This document shows positions 1 to 7,255 of a DNA stretch of 12,790 bases, one piece after another. Within the stretch, counting starts at the first letter, position 1; each line of letters opens with the position of its first letter. The position numbers and the translations under genes were made by a program. Source of the DNA: OMOG01 sp041485845 (lineage in GTDB: Bacteria > Acidobacteriota > Terriglobia > Bryobacterales > Bryobacteraceae); assembly GCA_041485845.1 (NCBI GenBank), contig JBGPKH010000210.1, forward strand, positions 1-12,790, read 5' to 3'. The notes under the pieces are model-generated. The model was not told the origin of the DNA, made no database searches, and saw only the letters and a list, made by a program, of their open reading frames with translations.

Positions 1-109
1 GCATACCAGGTAGGGCGAAGAAAACGACCACGGGGAGCGCTATCTTGCTGAGACGAAGACTCTCAAAGCCTTCCCAGCCTTGTCCGGAGCGGCTATGGTT
101 GAGTGGCAT
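1..109 (-). CDS. Possible 5' end of a leftward gene, cut by the window edge
   Basis: Reading leftward from the ATG at 107-109, an open frame of 36 codons runs off the window edge. Its product begins MPLNHSRSGQGW and has a hydrophobic stretch near residues 27-36 (IALPVVVFFAL), as an N-terminal signal or membrane anchor would. The preceding bases contain only a weak purine-rich stretch (gatgaaagaat), so the start is uncertain. I do not recognise the family. It could be the start of a secreted or membrane protein, or a chance open frame. Confidence 0.25.
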   Translation of the reverse strand, partial: MPLNHSRSGQGWEGFESLRLSKIALPVVVFFALPGM

Positions 110-537
110 ATTCTTTCATCTAGCCATGTAGAGGTCTGTGGTTTGAGCGAAACCCTTGTTTAACAGGCCTCCGGAAGCCCGGCGTCGGTGCTGTACCCCA
201 TCAGATTCGCGAAAGTCGGGCTAGCGCTAGCCCAGAACTGGTCCCAACAAGAGAAACCCTTGTGCTGGCGAACACGTATGACCTGCCACCACGCAGCGGA
301 TCCCGGTGCAAAGGGGATGTCGCGACGGCTATCGGCTCTTTTAAGCCCTTCGGCGATTATCGCGGTGCATACCCGATTCTGAAACCAGCGCACTGTCCAG
401 ATCCCAGGGAATTCCAAAAACGGACACCAGCTGGGTTTGGTCTCCAAGCTATACCGCTCTACTGCAAGGCGTTAGGGTGCCGGGGAGTGGCCCGACATCT
501 GCTAATTGTATGGGAATCTTGAAGAAGAAAGGTCCGG
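110..537. other. 428 bp without a convincing gene, upstream of ADOP-1
   Basis: Open frames of 60-95 codons exist on both strands, but none has a recognisable domain, a good ribosome-binding site or a sensible start. In particular there is no padR-like or permease-prefix coding sequence here, although ADOP genes commonly follow one. A purine-rich stretch at about 521-532 (gaagaagaaagg) is a plausible ribosome-binding site for the next gene. I see no clear promoter. Confidence 0.4.
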
Positions 538-3042
538 GTGTCTCTAATGGGCACGCTACTGCAAGACCTCCGATATGGTCTGCGCACGCTGCGCAACAAC
601 CTCAGCTTTACCGCTGTGGCCGTTCTTTCGCTGGCCCTTGGCATCGGCGCCGACACCGCGATCTTCCAGTTACTTGACATTGTGCGGCTGCGGACGCTTC
701 CAGTCACGGAACCGCAGCGGCTCGCTATGCTGCAACTGACGGACAGAACAGGATGGAGGGGTAGTCAGTGGAGCGTGTACCCGGCCCTGACCAATCCACT
801 CTGGGAGCGGTTCCGCGACAGCCAAGACGCGTTTTCAAGCGTGCTGGCATGGGCAAACAATGGGTTCAATCTCGCTCAGGGCGGTGACCAGCGTCCCGCA
901 CGGGGCCTGTTTGTGAGCGGTGATTTCTTCCGCGTGTTGGGGGTTGAACCGCTAATGGGCCGTGTTTTTTCAGCCGCCGACGACCGGCGCGGCTGCGGCT
1001 TGCCAGGTGCGGTGATCAGCTATTCGTTTTGGCAGCGCGAGCTCGGCGGGGATGCTTCCGTAATCGGCAGGAAACTCACGCTTAACTACCAGCCCGTGGA
1101 GGTCATCGGCGTGACGTCCGCCGGTTTCTTCGGTCTTGAGATCGGGCACTCGTACGACGTGGCGGTCCCCATCTGCTCGCAGGAGATGCTTTGGAACGAG
1201 GGCCACTATCTGGATGCTGGCACCGTCTGGTGGCTCACGGTCATGGGACGGCTGAAGCCGGGCTGGACGTTGGAAAAAGCCAACTCGCAACTTCGCGCCA
1301 GTTCGGCGGCTCTCTTCAGAGCAACCCTGCCCGCTAACTACCCTGCCGGAAACGTGCAGGACTATCTCAAATTCAAGCTGGCGGCAGTCGCCACCGGAAG
1401 TGGCGTCTCCTGGTTGCGCCGCCAGTATGGAGATTCTCTCTTGCTGCTGCTCGCCACCGCTGGGCTGGTTTTGGCGATCGCCTGCGCCAATCTCGCCAAC
1501 CTGATGCTGGCGCGCGCCACTGCCCGCGAACGGGAGTTCGCCGTGCGGCTGGCCATTGGGGCGTCACGGGGCCGGCTCATACGGCAATTGATGGCCGAGA
1601 GCTTCCTGCTTGCGGCGGCCGGCGCGGCCTTCGGGCTGTACCTGTCAGGTGCGCTGAGCCAGTTCCTGGTGACGCTGCTCACCACCCAGGGAGACCCGCT
1701 GTTTCTGGACCTGGAGCCGAACCGGCGCGTGTTCGCCTTTGCCGTCGCACTGGCGAGTCTCACGTGTATCTTCTTCGGCCTGGCTCCAGCGCTGCGCGCT
1801 ACACGCACTCCACTGGCCGACGCGATGAAAACGAGTGGTCGCGGTCTTACCCCAACCCGCGGACGATTTGGGTTGCGGCAGGCGCTAGTGATCTCGCAGG
1901 TGGCGCTCTCCCTGGTCCTGCTCGTCGGCGCTCTGCTGTTTTCCGGCAGTCTGCGCAATCTGCTCGCAGCGGACACTGGTTTCCGGCAAGACGGACTGCT
2001 GATCACCAACCTGGATTTCTTCCGTCTGAAGATGCCTCGCGAACGCCGCCTGGCCTTCAAACGCGACCTGCTCGAAAGGATTCGCTCCCTGCGCGGTGTC
2101 GTTTCGGCCGCGGAGGTGGCCATCATCCCCTTGAGCGGCGGGGGCACCGACAACAGCGTCTGGATGGGAGGGCCGGACGCGAACCACAAGACAGTATCGA
2201 ACTTCAACTGGATCGGCGGCGGATACATCAAGACGATGGGCATGACCCTCCTGTCGGGCCGGGATTTCGATGATCATGACAGAATTGGGTCTCCGAAGGT
2301 TGCCATCGTGAACCAGTCGCTCGCCCGCCGGCTGGGCCTCGCTTCGGACGCCGTGGGACAGAAGTTCCACAGAGAAGCGACACCTTCGGAACCGGAAACG
2401 GTATTCGAGATTGTCGGTTTAGTCGCTGACACGAAATACTACAACCTCCGCGAGGAATTCCCGCCGATCGCCTTTCTCTCCACGGAACAAGACATGGAGC
2501 CCGATCCGTTTGCCCAAATCGTGACCCGATCCACCGCGCCCCTGGCCGACCTCACCCCCAGGATCAGAAGCGCAATGGCAGAGGCGAACCCGGCGATTGG
2601 CCTTGATTTTCGACCATTCGCTGCGACGGTCCGGGAAGGTCTCTTGCGCGAGCGCCTGATGGCGACACTGTCCGGCTTCTTCGGCTTGCTCGCCGCGTTC
2701 ATCGCGGCCATCGGCCTCTACGGCGTCATGTCGTATCTGGTGGTGCGGCGGACCAACGAGATCGGCATCCGCGTGGCACTCGGTGCCGACCCACGCCACA
2801 TCCTGGCACTGATCATGCGCGAGGCTGCGATGCTCCTGGCCATTGGTCTTGGAGCCGGGATCGTGCTGTCGCTTGTCACGGTACGTGCGGCCGGGTCGAT
2901 GCTTTTTGGGTTGAAGCCAAATGATCCCAGAGTCCTGGCAATCGCAGCGGCGCTCCTCACCGCGGTAATGGCGGCGGCCAGCTATCTGCCTGCGCGGCGC
3001 GCTGCGGGCTTGGAGCCTACGGCTGCGTTACGGGAAGAGTGA
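538..3042 (+). CDS. ADOP-1: duplicated orphan permease of the MacB/FtsX type
   Basis: This is a complete 834-residue inner-membrane protein with the ADOP plan: two consecutive MacB periplasmic-core plus FtsX units. One membrane helix near residue 24-42 precedes the first extracytoplasmic domain. Helices near 301-324, 354-378 and 399-419 form the first FtsX unit, with the cytoplasmic coupling motif EFAVRLAIGASRGR at about 333-346. A helix at 449-472 leads to the second extracytoplasmic domain. The last three helices, near 713-736, 764-785 and 801-818, enclose the second coupling motif NEIGIRVALGA at about 740-750. It ends in the typical PARRAAGLEPTAALR motif. The N-terminus starts directly with LLQDLRYGLRTLR and has no prefix domain. 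The start may be GTG 538, about 5 nt behind AGAAAGG, or the in-frame ATG 547. In the related MacB such permeases partner an ABC ATPase; no ATPase gene is next to it here. Substrate unknown. Confidence 0.93.
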   Translation: MSLMGTLLQDLRYGLRTLRNNLSFTAVAVLSLALGIGADTAIFQLLDIVRLRTLPVTEPQRLAMLQLTDRTGWRGSQWSVYPALTNPLWERFRDSQDAFSSVLAWANNGFNLAQGGDQRPARGLFVSGDFFRVLGVEPLMGRVFSAADDRRGCGLPGAVISYSFWQRELGGDASVIGRKLTLNYQPVEVIGVTSAGFFGLEIGHSYDVAVPICSQEMLWNEGHYLDAGTVWWLTVMGRLKPGWTLEKANSQLRASSAALFRATLPANYPAGNVQDYLKFKLAAVATGSGVSWLRRQYGDSLLLLLATAGLVLAIACANLANLMLARATAREREFAVRLAIGASRGRLIRQLMAESFLLAAAGAAFGLYLSGALSQFLVTLLTTQGDPLFLDLEPNRRVFAFAVALASLTCIFFGLAPALRATRTPLADAMKTSGRGLTPTRGRFGLRQALVISQVALSLVLLVGALLFSGSLRNLLAADTGFRQDGLLITNLDFFRLKMPRERRLAFKRDLLERIRSLRGVVSAAEVAIIPLSGGGTDNSVWMGGPDANHKTVSNFNWIGGGYIKTMGMTLLSGRDFDDHDRIGSPKVAIVNQSLARRLGLASDAVGQKFHREATPSEPETVFEIVGLVADTKYYNLREEFPPIAFLSTEQDMEPDPFAQIVTRSTAPLADLTPRIRSAMAEANPAIGLDFRPFAATVREGLLRERLMATLSGFFGLLAAFIAAIGLYGVMSYLVVRRTNEIGIRVALGADPRHILALIMREAAMLLAIGLGAGIVLSLVTVRAAGSMLFGLKPNDPRVLAIAAALLTAVMAAASYLPARRAAGLEPTAALREE

Positions 3043-3074
3043 GCCCTCCGCGTCCGAATATCAAACTGTGAATT

Positions 3075-3108
3075 GAAGCATAAAATGGCAGCGGCCATTT
3101 TATGCTTC
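3075..3108 (+). terminator. Perfect 15-bp hairpin after ADOP-1
   Basis: GAAGCATAAAATGG (3075-3088) is repeated exactly in inverse at 3095-3108. C3089 and G3094 add a fifteenth pair around an AGCG loop. It starts 32 bp after the ADOP-1 stop codon, where a transcription terminator is expected. There is no T-run after the stem on either strand, so it is not a classical intrinsic terminator. It may instead stabilise an mRNA 3' end, or be a copy of a small dispersed palindromic repeat. Confidence 0.5.
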
Positions 3109-3386
3109 CTGCCTGCAAAACGATGGGTAGAGTAACGCCGGCGGCCCGATCTTAGCCAGGACGGGGAACTCCTTCGCGTAGCTCCCCAGCTCGCGGCGTC
3201 TTGGTGGGGATTCCAATTTGGTGGTTCGCCAACCTTGCATCGCTATCGCCGAGGGCGCCTCGGCCCCGGTGGGCCTTTTCAGGTCTGCGCGCAATACCGC
3301 TACGCCGAATCTCCGCCGCCGGGCGATCTTTCCTATTGCTTCCCCATATGGGTTCGCATTACCATGGGATCTAAATAGGGAGTCGA
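3109..3386. other. Intergenic stretch with no recognisable gene
   Basis: No recognisable coding region is visible. A leftward open frame of 64 codons (3100-3294) has no identifiable domain. A short GC-rich hairpin, GCCGAGG/CCTCGGC with a 3-nt loop, lies at 3248-3264, with a TTTT at 3276-3279. It is too weak to call. The stretch lies between the end of ADOP-1 and the padR fragment that starts at 3387. Confidence 0.35.
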
Positions 3387-3480
3387 ATGTCCGAAACAGC
3401 CAACGTCTGGCAGGGAACCCTGGCCCTCATGATATTGAAAACACTCGAGACGCTAGGGTCGCTTCACGGATGGGTGCTGG
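3387..3480 (+). pseudogene. PadR-family regulator, N-terminal fragment only
   Basis: From the ATG at 3387, preceded by a good AGGGAG ribosome-binding site at 3376-3382, the frame reads VWQGTLALMILKTLETLG followed by SLHGW. This is the hallmark first helix and turn of PadR winged-helix repressors, normally QGTLxLLILKTL...LHGY. The PadR resemblance stops at about residue 30, within the first third of the DNA-binding domain. The frame continues to 3620 with unrelated residues. A tyrosine-recombinase tail on the opposite strand begins at the same place (3464 onward), so the gene was probably cut by a recombination or insertion event. It cannot encode a functional repressor. The end coordinate is approximate. 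Confidence 0.7.
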
Positions 3481-3673
3481 TTGATCTTGCCTCGCCAACC
3501 GCAACCGTGGGGACTTCCGCGGGGACCGCCGATTTTTGTTCCGCCGGTTTCGCGTCCGCCTTCTTCGTCACAATCACTTCGAGTGCCCGCCGCTTCGCTT
3601 CCGTGCGGATATGGGAGTAGTGCTTCAACATCTGCTTCGAGGCTCTTGGGAGCGCCGAAAGGAGATCGAACAA
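3464..3673 (-). pseudogene. Tyrosine recombinase (phage-type integrase), C-terminal tail
   Basis: The leftward frame contains SKQMLKHYSHIRTEAKRRAL, the strongly conserved end of tyrosine recombinases around the catalytic tyrosine (the Y of HYSHIR). A charged, alanine/lysine-rich tail of about 40 residues follows, up to the stop at 3464. The upstream catalytic residues (Arg, Lys, HxxR, His) are missing. The sequence before SKQML (LFDLLSALPRA) does not look like the usual GH-box segment, so the similarity probably begins near 3650. This is a remnant of an integrated element whose tail was joined to the padR fragment on the other strand. Confidence 0.65.
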
Positions 3674-3991
3674 CTGGCCGAGAGCGCATATCGCAGCCCG
3701 GCACGTTGATCGCGATCCGGGGTGCCACCAATCAAGCTCAGCCTGAATAAGCCCTTAGTATGAGGATGGGGGTGGACCTCCGGGTCCGCGCGGATCCCCT
3801 GGACCCGCCCTCTGGTCCACTCGAACAATGCCGCCTGTGTCGGGCAAGAGCCATGTAGAGGGGGCTTGAATCAAAGTCCCTCCCATCGCGGTCGGGGCTA
3901 CAAAACCCGTTAGAACGCGTCTTTCGCGGATTCAACGATCTTTGCGCATGCCAATAGCTAGAACCAACCGTTTACACTAACCGGTGGGACA
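3674..3991. other. Intergenic remnant region before the padR/ADOP-2 operon
   Basis: There is no full gene here. On the + strand a short frame ending at the TGA near 3708-3710 reads EIEQLAESAYRSPAR and looks like the end of some protein, but I cannot name it. The region contains the nested inverted repeat annotated separately at 3772-3820. It lies between the recombinase remnant and the promoter of the next operon, and is probably debris of past insertions. Confidence 0.35.
3772..3820. repeat. Nested double inverted repeat
   Basis: Outer arms GTGGACC (3772-3778) and GGTCCAC (3814-3820) enclose inner arms CGGGTCC (3781-3787) and GGACCCG (3801-3807). All pairs are perfect. The outer arms resemble the GTGGACCC core at the ends of the IS3-type element at 10367-12789, so they could be remains of IS ends brought close together. 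A transcript would fold into a two-step hairpin. Origin is inferred, not shown. Confidence 0.4.
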
Positions 3992-4020
3992 TTGACACGT
4001 CTATAGCTATGTCATATATT
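3992..4020 (+). promoter_or_regulatory. Promoter and probable PadR operator of the padR/ADOP-2 operon
   Basis: TTGACA at 3992-3997 and TATATT at 4015-4020 are separated by exactly 17 bp, a near-ideal housekeeping-sigma promoter. The predicted start of transcription, around 4026-4028, leaves only about 5-7 nt before the ATG at 4033, so the mRNA is almost leaderless. A dyad TGACA (3993-3997) / TGTCA (4010-4014) with a 12-nt spacer fills the space between the -35 and -10 boxes. Binding there by a dimeric regulator would block RNA polymerase. Autorepression by the PadR protein encoded directly downstream is the natural inference. Confidence 0.65.
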
Positions 4021-4032
4021 TGAGTGAAACAT

Positions 4033-4377
4033 ATGGCTACACAACCGTTAGACCGTGAATTGAAGAAAGGTAGCGCTGAGCTGCTGATCCTCTCACTGGT
4101 GGAGGACCGTGCCCGGCATGGCTATGAAATCAGCAAACTGATCGAAGCCCGTTCCCAGGGGACTCTGCGCTTTCAGGCCGCGTCCCTCTATCCATTGCTC
4201 TACCGGCTGGAAGCGCGTGGTTGGATTCAAGGCCGCTGGGTGGAAAAAGCGGGGCAACGGCGGCGGCGCTACTATCGTTTGACCTCCGAGGGACGGAAAG
4301 TACTGGCTTTGCAGCGGCGGGGCTGGCAGCAGTTCGCCGAGGCCATCCGGCGCATCACCGGGATCGAGTATGCCTGA
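4033..4377 (+). CDS. PadR-family transcriptional repressor of the ADOP-2 operon
   Basis: This 114-residue winged-helix protein has the PadR signature. ELLILSLVEDRARHGYEIS near residues 19-37 forms helices 1-2. The recognition region around LRFQAASLYPLLYRLEARG (about 46-64) carries the conserved SLYPxLxRLE motif. The wing is RRRRYYRLTSEGRK (about 75-88). A short C-terminal helix (QRRGWQQFAEAIRRI) would serve dimerisation. PadR proteins bind dyads in promoters and usually repress their own operon. I chose ATG 4033 rather than GTG 4024 because the predicted transcript starts at about 4027. The gene overlaps the next by 8 nt, implying translational coupling and one transcript with the permease genes. 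The inducing signal is unknown. Confidence 0.88.
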   Translation: MATQPLDRELKKGSAELLILSLVEDRARHGYEISKLIEARSQGTLRFQAASLYPLLYRLEARGWIQGRWVEKAGQRRRRYYRLTSEGRKVLALQRRGWQQFAEAIRRITGIEYA

Positions 4378-4660
4378 GTGGAAGCCAATCATTCGGGAGC
4401 TGTTGGCCGGCTTGAAGCTGGATGGTATGCGCGAAGTTGAAATCGTCGACGAGCTGGCGCAGCACCTGGAAGACCGCTATGACGCGTTGCGTTCGAGCGG
4501 CGTTCCCGAAGCTCAGGCTCACCTGAGGGCGCTCGAAGAGTTGCGGGACAGCCAAAAGCTCACCGAGGAATTGCTAGAGATTCGACTCCGGCCGCTACCG
4601 AGCCAATGGGAGTGCCAAAACATAATGGAGGATTCATGTCCGGATTCGTTTCCGATCTGA
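4370..4660 (+). CDS. Detached permease prefix domain of ADOP-2
   Basis: The product is a 96-residue helical, charged protein. Residues 1-60 (LLAGLKLDGMREVEIVDELA, then QHLEDRYDALRSSGVPEAQA) match the N-terminal prefix domain found fused to many ADOP permeases: a xxEIxxELxxHLEDRYxxL helix followed by a GxxxxEAxxxAxxEL helix. In fused relatives the chain then enters the permease. Here the frame passes the permease start and ends at 4660, while the permease lies in the -1 frame relative to it. The last 15 or so residues are therefore probably not part of the domain. The start overlaps the padR stop by 8 nt, and the end overlaps the permease start by 25 nt. Its role is probably assembly with or regulation of the permease at the cytoplasmic face; this is inference from the fusion pattern. 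Confidence 0.7.
   Translation: MPEWKPIIRELLAGLKLDGMREVEIVDELAQHLEDRYDALRSSGVPEAQAHLRALEELRDSQKLTEELLEIRLRPLPSQWECQNIMEDSCPDSFPI
4627..4631 (+). promoter_or_regulatory. Shine-Dalgarno sequence deciding the ADOP-2 start
   Basis: GGAGG ends 4 nt before the ATG at 4636, inside the prefix-domain gene. It is the strongest ribosome-binding site in the window. It favours ATG 4636 over the in-frame ATG at 4606, which has no such site. It also suggests that the permease is translated independently or by re-initiation instead of by frameshifting from the prefix gene. Confidence 0.65.
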
Positions 4661-7050
4661 AAGTGGCTTTCCGCAACATGAGAACCAAGCTGGCCTTCAG
4701 CTTGATGGTGGTTGGCATGCTCGCGTTGGGTGTCGCCGGCAACGCCGCGATTTTCAGTATTTTCAATGGGCTCTTTCTGCGCCCGCTACCCTTTCCCGAA
4801 GCCCGGCAATTGATCGACTTGGACGAAACAGCGCCGAAATGGAATCTGCGCTACGCAGGCGTCTCCAATCCGGATTTCTACGCCTGGCGGAAAAACAACT
4901 CCACGTTCGATGGCATGGCCTTCTTCACGGACAGCAGCTTCAACCTTTCGGACCGGGGAACCGCGCAGCGCATCCTGGGAGCCAACGTAACCTATGACCT
5001 GCTGGATGTTCTGCGACTCAAGCCGGCGCTGGGGCGCAACTTCCTCCCCGCGGAGGACCTGCCGGACGGCCCGAAGGTGGCCCTTCTCGGCTATGACCTG
5101 TGGCAGCGCTTGTTCCAAGGTGACCGGAATGTGCTCGGACGCGTCCTGCAACTCGACGGCGATTCCTACGCCGTAGTTGGCGTACTTCCACGGGAAGCCG
5201 TGCTTCCCGATCGCCCTGACCTGTGGACGCCACTCTCCGCCGATCCCGACCCCAAGAAGAGCACTGTCTGGTACCTCAACGGCGTAGGCCGGCTGAAGCA
5301 TGGTGTTTCGATTGAGCAGGCCAGAGCCGACCTGTTACGCGTCCACAAAGCCATGATTCAGTCCGGACAAAAAGTGAATGAGATCACCTCCCCGATCCTG
5401 ACTCCGCTGCGGGACCGGTACCTGGGCGATTTTCGGACGGTGAGCCATATCCTGCTGGGCGGTGTGGCGGTGGTGCTGCTGATTGCCTGCGTGAATATCG
5501 CCGCATTGATGATGGTGCGCGGCTCGTCGCGCACGCGAGAGATGGCCATCCGTATGGCGGTCGGCGCATCGCGCGGCCGGATTGTCCGTCAATTATTAAC
5601 CGAGAATCTGTTGCTGGCGGCGGCCGGTGGCGTACTCGGCGTGCTGCTTGGCGACCTGTGCTTGCGGGGCATCATCTCGCTCATGCCCGATGGCAACCTG
5701 CCGCGTTGGATCAACTTCGCCATGGATGCGCGCTTTGCTGCGTTCTGCGTGGCCATTACCGGCGTGTCAGCGCTGTTGTTCGGGCTCGCGCCGATAGTGC
5801 AGGCGTCGAACGGCGACACGTGTGGATCCTTGATGGACGCCGGGGTTCGCAGCACGCTCTCGCGGGGGCGGCGGGCCACGCTGGGGGCGCTGGTGGTCTG
5901 TGAGATTGGCCTGGCGCTGATGCTGTCCATCGGCGCCGGTCTGCTGGTGCAAGCGTTTCACAAGGTGTTGAACGTCGATCCCGGATTCCGGCCTGAAAAC
6001 GCGATCTCATACCGGGTCAGCCTTCCGGATGTCAAATACCCGAAGCCCGAGCAGCAGATCGCGTTCTTCGAGGGCCTGGTGGATCGGTTGCGGGCCGTGC
6101 CTGGCGTCAAATCGGTGGGAGCCACGTCGGCGCCGCCTCTGGGAGGGCACTGGGGCTACTTCTGGGAAGCCGAAGGGAATCCGACACTCGGTCCGAACGA
6201 TAAGAACCCAGTAGTGCTGCAGGTTGTCGCCACACCAGGGTATTTCGATGCACTGGGTATGACCTTACTGGCCGGGCGCACTCTCCAGGAGGAGGATGCC
6301 GATTCCAAGCGCGTCCGCGGAGCGGTTGTGAACGAGACCTTTGCCAAGCATTACTGGCCAGGCAAGAGCGCGATCGGCAAGCGCATACGGTACAGCGGAA
6401 GTAAAGGGGACTGGATCCAGGTGGTAGGCATGACGCGCGACGAGAAGCACTACGGCCTCGACCAGGAGATGAAGCCCAGCGTCTTCCTTCCCCTTCGCGG
6501 TGTTTCGCGGAGTTCGATGAGCATTGTCCTGCGCGGCGCCATTGAGCCGCGGATGTTGGTGGCGCCGGCGCGCGATCTGCTCCATCAGATGGACCCGGAC
6601 CTGCCCATGTTCGACATTCGCACCATGACGGAGCGGCTGGACCGTTCGCTGTGGGCGCGGCGATCCTACTCCTGGCTGTTCGGCGCATTCGCCGTCGTGG
6701 CGGTGGTGCTGGCGGCGGCTGGCATCTACGGCGTAGTGTCCTACTCGGTCAGCCAGCGCACGCAGGAGATCGGCATCCGCATTGCGCTCGGCGCACAACC
6801 GGGTCAAGTGCTGCGCCAGACGCTGGCCGGCGGAATGCTGCTAGTGTCCATCGGAGTGGTGTTAGGGCTGGCCGGTTCCTTGGGAGCGGTGCGCTTGTTG
6901 CAGTCCCTGCTATTCGGCGTCAGTTCCAGAGATCCGCTCATCTATGGAGCCGTGATTCTGGGCGTGGCCGCAGTGGGCTTGCTGGCCAACTTCGTCCCTG
7001 CTCGGCGAGCGGCGTCGGTAGACCCGATGCGGGCACTGCACTTCGAGTGA
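4636..7050 (+). CDS. ADOP-2: duplicated orphan permease of the MacB/FtsX type
   Basis: This complete 804-residue inner-membrane protein starts MSGFVSDLKVAFRNMRTK, followed by membrane helix 1 (about 19-44) and the first extracytoplasmic MacB-type domain (about 45-265). Helices near 269-293, 323-346 and 367-388 form the first FtsX unit, with coupling motif REMAIRMAVGASRGR at about 301-315. A helix at 416-440 is followed by the second extracytoplasmic domain. Helices near 678-704, 730-755 and 767-790 enclose the second coupling motif TQEIGIRIALGAQPGQ at about 709-724. The C-terminus ends PARRAASVDPMRALHFE, as is typical. Together with the preceding small gene it makes the usual length of a prefix-fused ADOP, about 890-900 residues. 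An in-frame ATG at 4606 would add ten residues without a ribosome-binding site. No ATPase partner is encoded nearby. Function and substrate are unknown; MacB relatives work as mechanotransmission exporters. Confidence 0.93.
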   Translation: MSGFVSDLKVAFRNMRTKLAFSLMVVGMLALGVAGNAAIFSIFNGLFLRPLPFPEARQLIDLDETAPKWNLRYAGVSNPDFYAWRKNNSTFDGMAFFTDSSFNLSDRGTAQRILGANVTYDLLDVLRLKPALGRNFLPAEDLPDGPKVALLGYDLWQRLFQGDRNVLGRVLQLDGDSYAVVGVLPREAVLPDRPDLWTPLSADPDPKKSTVWYLNGVGRLKHGVSIEQARADLLRVHKAMIQSGQKVNEITSPILTPLRDRYLGDFRTVSHILLGGVAVVLLIACVNIAALMMVRGSSRTREMAIRMAVGASRGRIVRQLLTENLLLAAAGGVLGVLLGDLCLRGIISLMPDGNLPRWINFAMDARFAAFCVAITGVSALLFGLAPIVQASNGDTCGSLMDAGVRSTLSRGRRATLGALVVCEIGLALMLSIGAGLLVQAFHKVLNVDPGFRPENAISYRVSLPDVKYPKPEQQIAFFEGLVDRLRAVPGVKSVGATSAPPLGGHWGYFWEAEGNPTLGPNDKNPVVLQVVATPGYFDALGMTLLAGRTLQEEDADSKRVRGAVVNETFAKHYWPGKSAIGKRIRYSGSKGDWIQVVGMTRDEKHYGLDQEMKPSVFLPLRGVSRSSMSIVLRGAIEPRMLVAPARDLLHQMDPDLPMFDIRTMTERLDRSLWARRSYSWLFGAFAVVAVVLAAAGIYGVVSYSVSQRTQEIGIRIALGAQPGQVLRQTLAGGMLLVSIGVVLGLAGSLGAVRLLQSLLFGVSSRDPLIYGAVILGVAAVGLLANFVPARRAASVDPMRALHFE

Positions 7051-7108
7051 ACTCGCCTAGGCCGGCTATTACCTCCGGCTGGATTCCCGAACGATCAGCC
7101 CGGGCGGG

Positions 7109-7255
7109 GAGTTCCGGCCGCACGAGCGGCTCATGGTGGACGAGATGATCACCTCGCCCTGCCATGTGATCTGCACTATGCGGACCAAGACCGAGCTTCA
7201 GGAGCAGGTTGACGCCGCCGGCCGCAAGAAGCGGGTCAAGATCGGGCTGACCACG
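7109..7255 (+). pseudogene. Fragment of a phage-type Sak4/AAA_24-like ATPase
   Basis: The + frame reads HERLMVDEMITSPCHVICTM, then RTKTELQEQVDAAGRKKRVK and IGLTTE. The HVIxTMRxKTE strand and the following KKRVKIGL segment match the sensor region of phage single-strand annealing or replication-associated ATPases of the Sak4/AAA_24 type, where HVIxTMRxKxEY is typical. Only about 50 residues remain. The Walker A and B parts are not present upstream, where ADOP-2 ends, and the match stops at about 7255, where another ATPase fragment begins in a different frame. It is a relic of a phage or plasmid replication or recombination module. The assignment rests on a short motif. Confidence 0.5.

Noticed and set aside
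1362..2243. 293-codon open frame on the - strand
   Set aside because: It is fully antisense to ADOP-1 and rich in Arg, Ser and Pro with no recognisable motif.
3772..3820. Nested repeat as an integron attC site
   Set aside because: The arms lack the attC core sites (RYYYAAC/GTTRRRY) and no integron integrase is present.
122..3861. 13-bp direct repeat AGCCATGTAGAGG at 122-134 and 3849-3861, possible attachment sites flanking ADOP-1 and the integrase remnant
   Set aside because: About one such 13-bp match is expected by chance in a window of this size, and the flanking bases do not extend the identity.
4606..4635. Upstream ATG for ADOP-2 or a programmed frameshift from the prefix gene
   Set aside because: No slippery heptamer is visible in the overlap, and GGAGG directly precedes ATG 4636, so independent initiation there is simpler.
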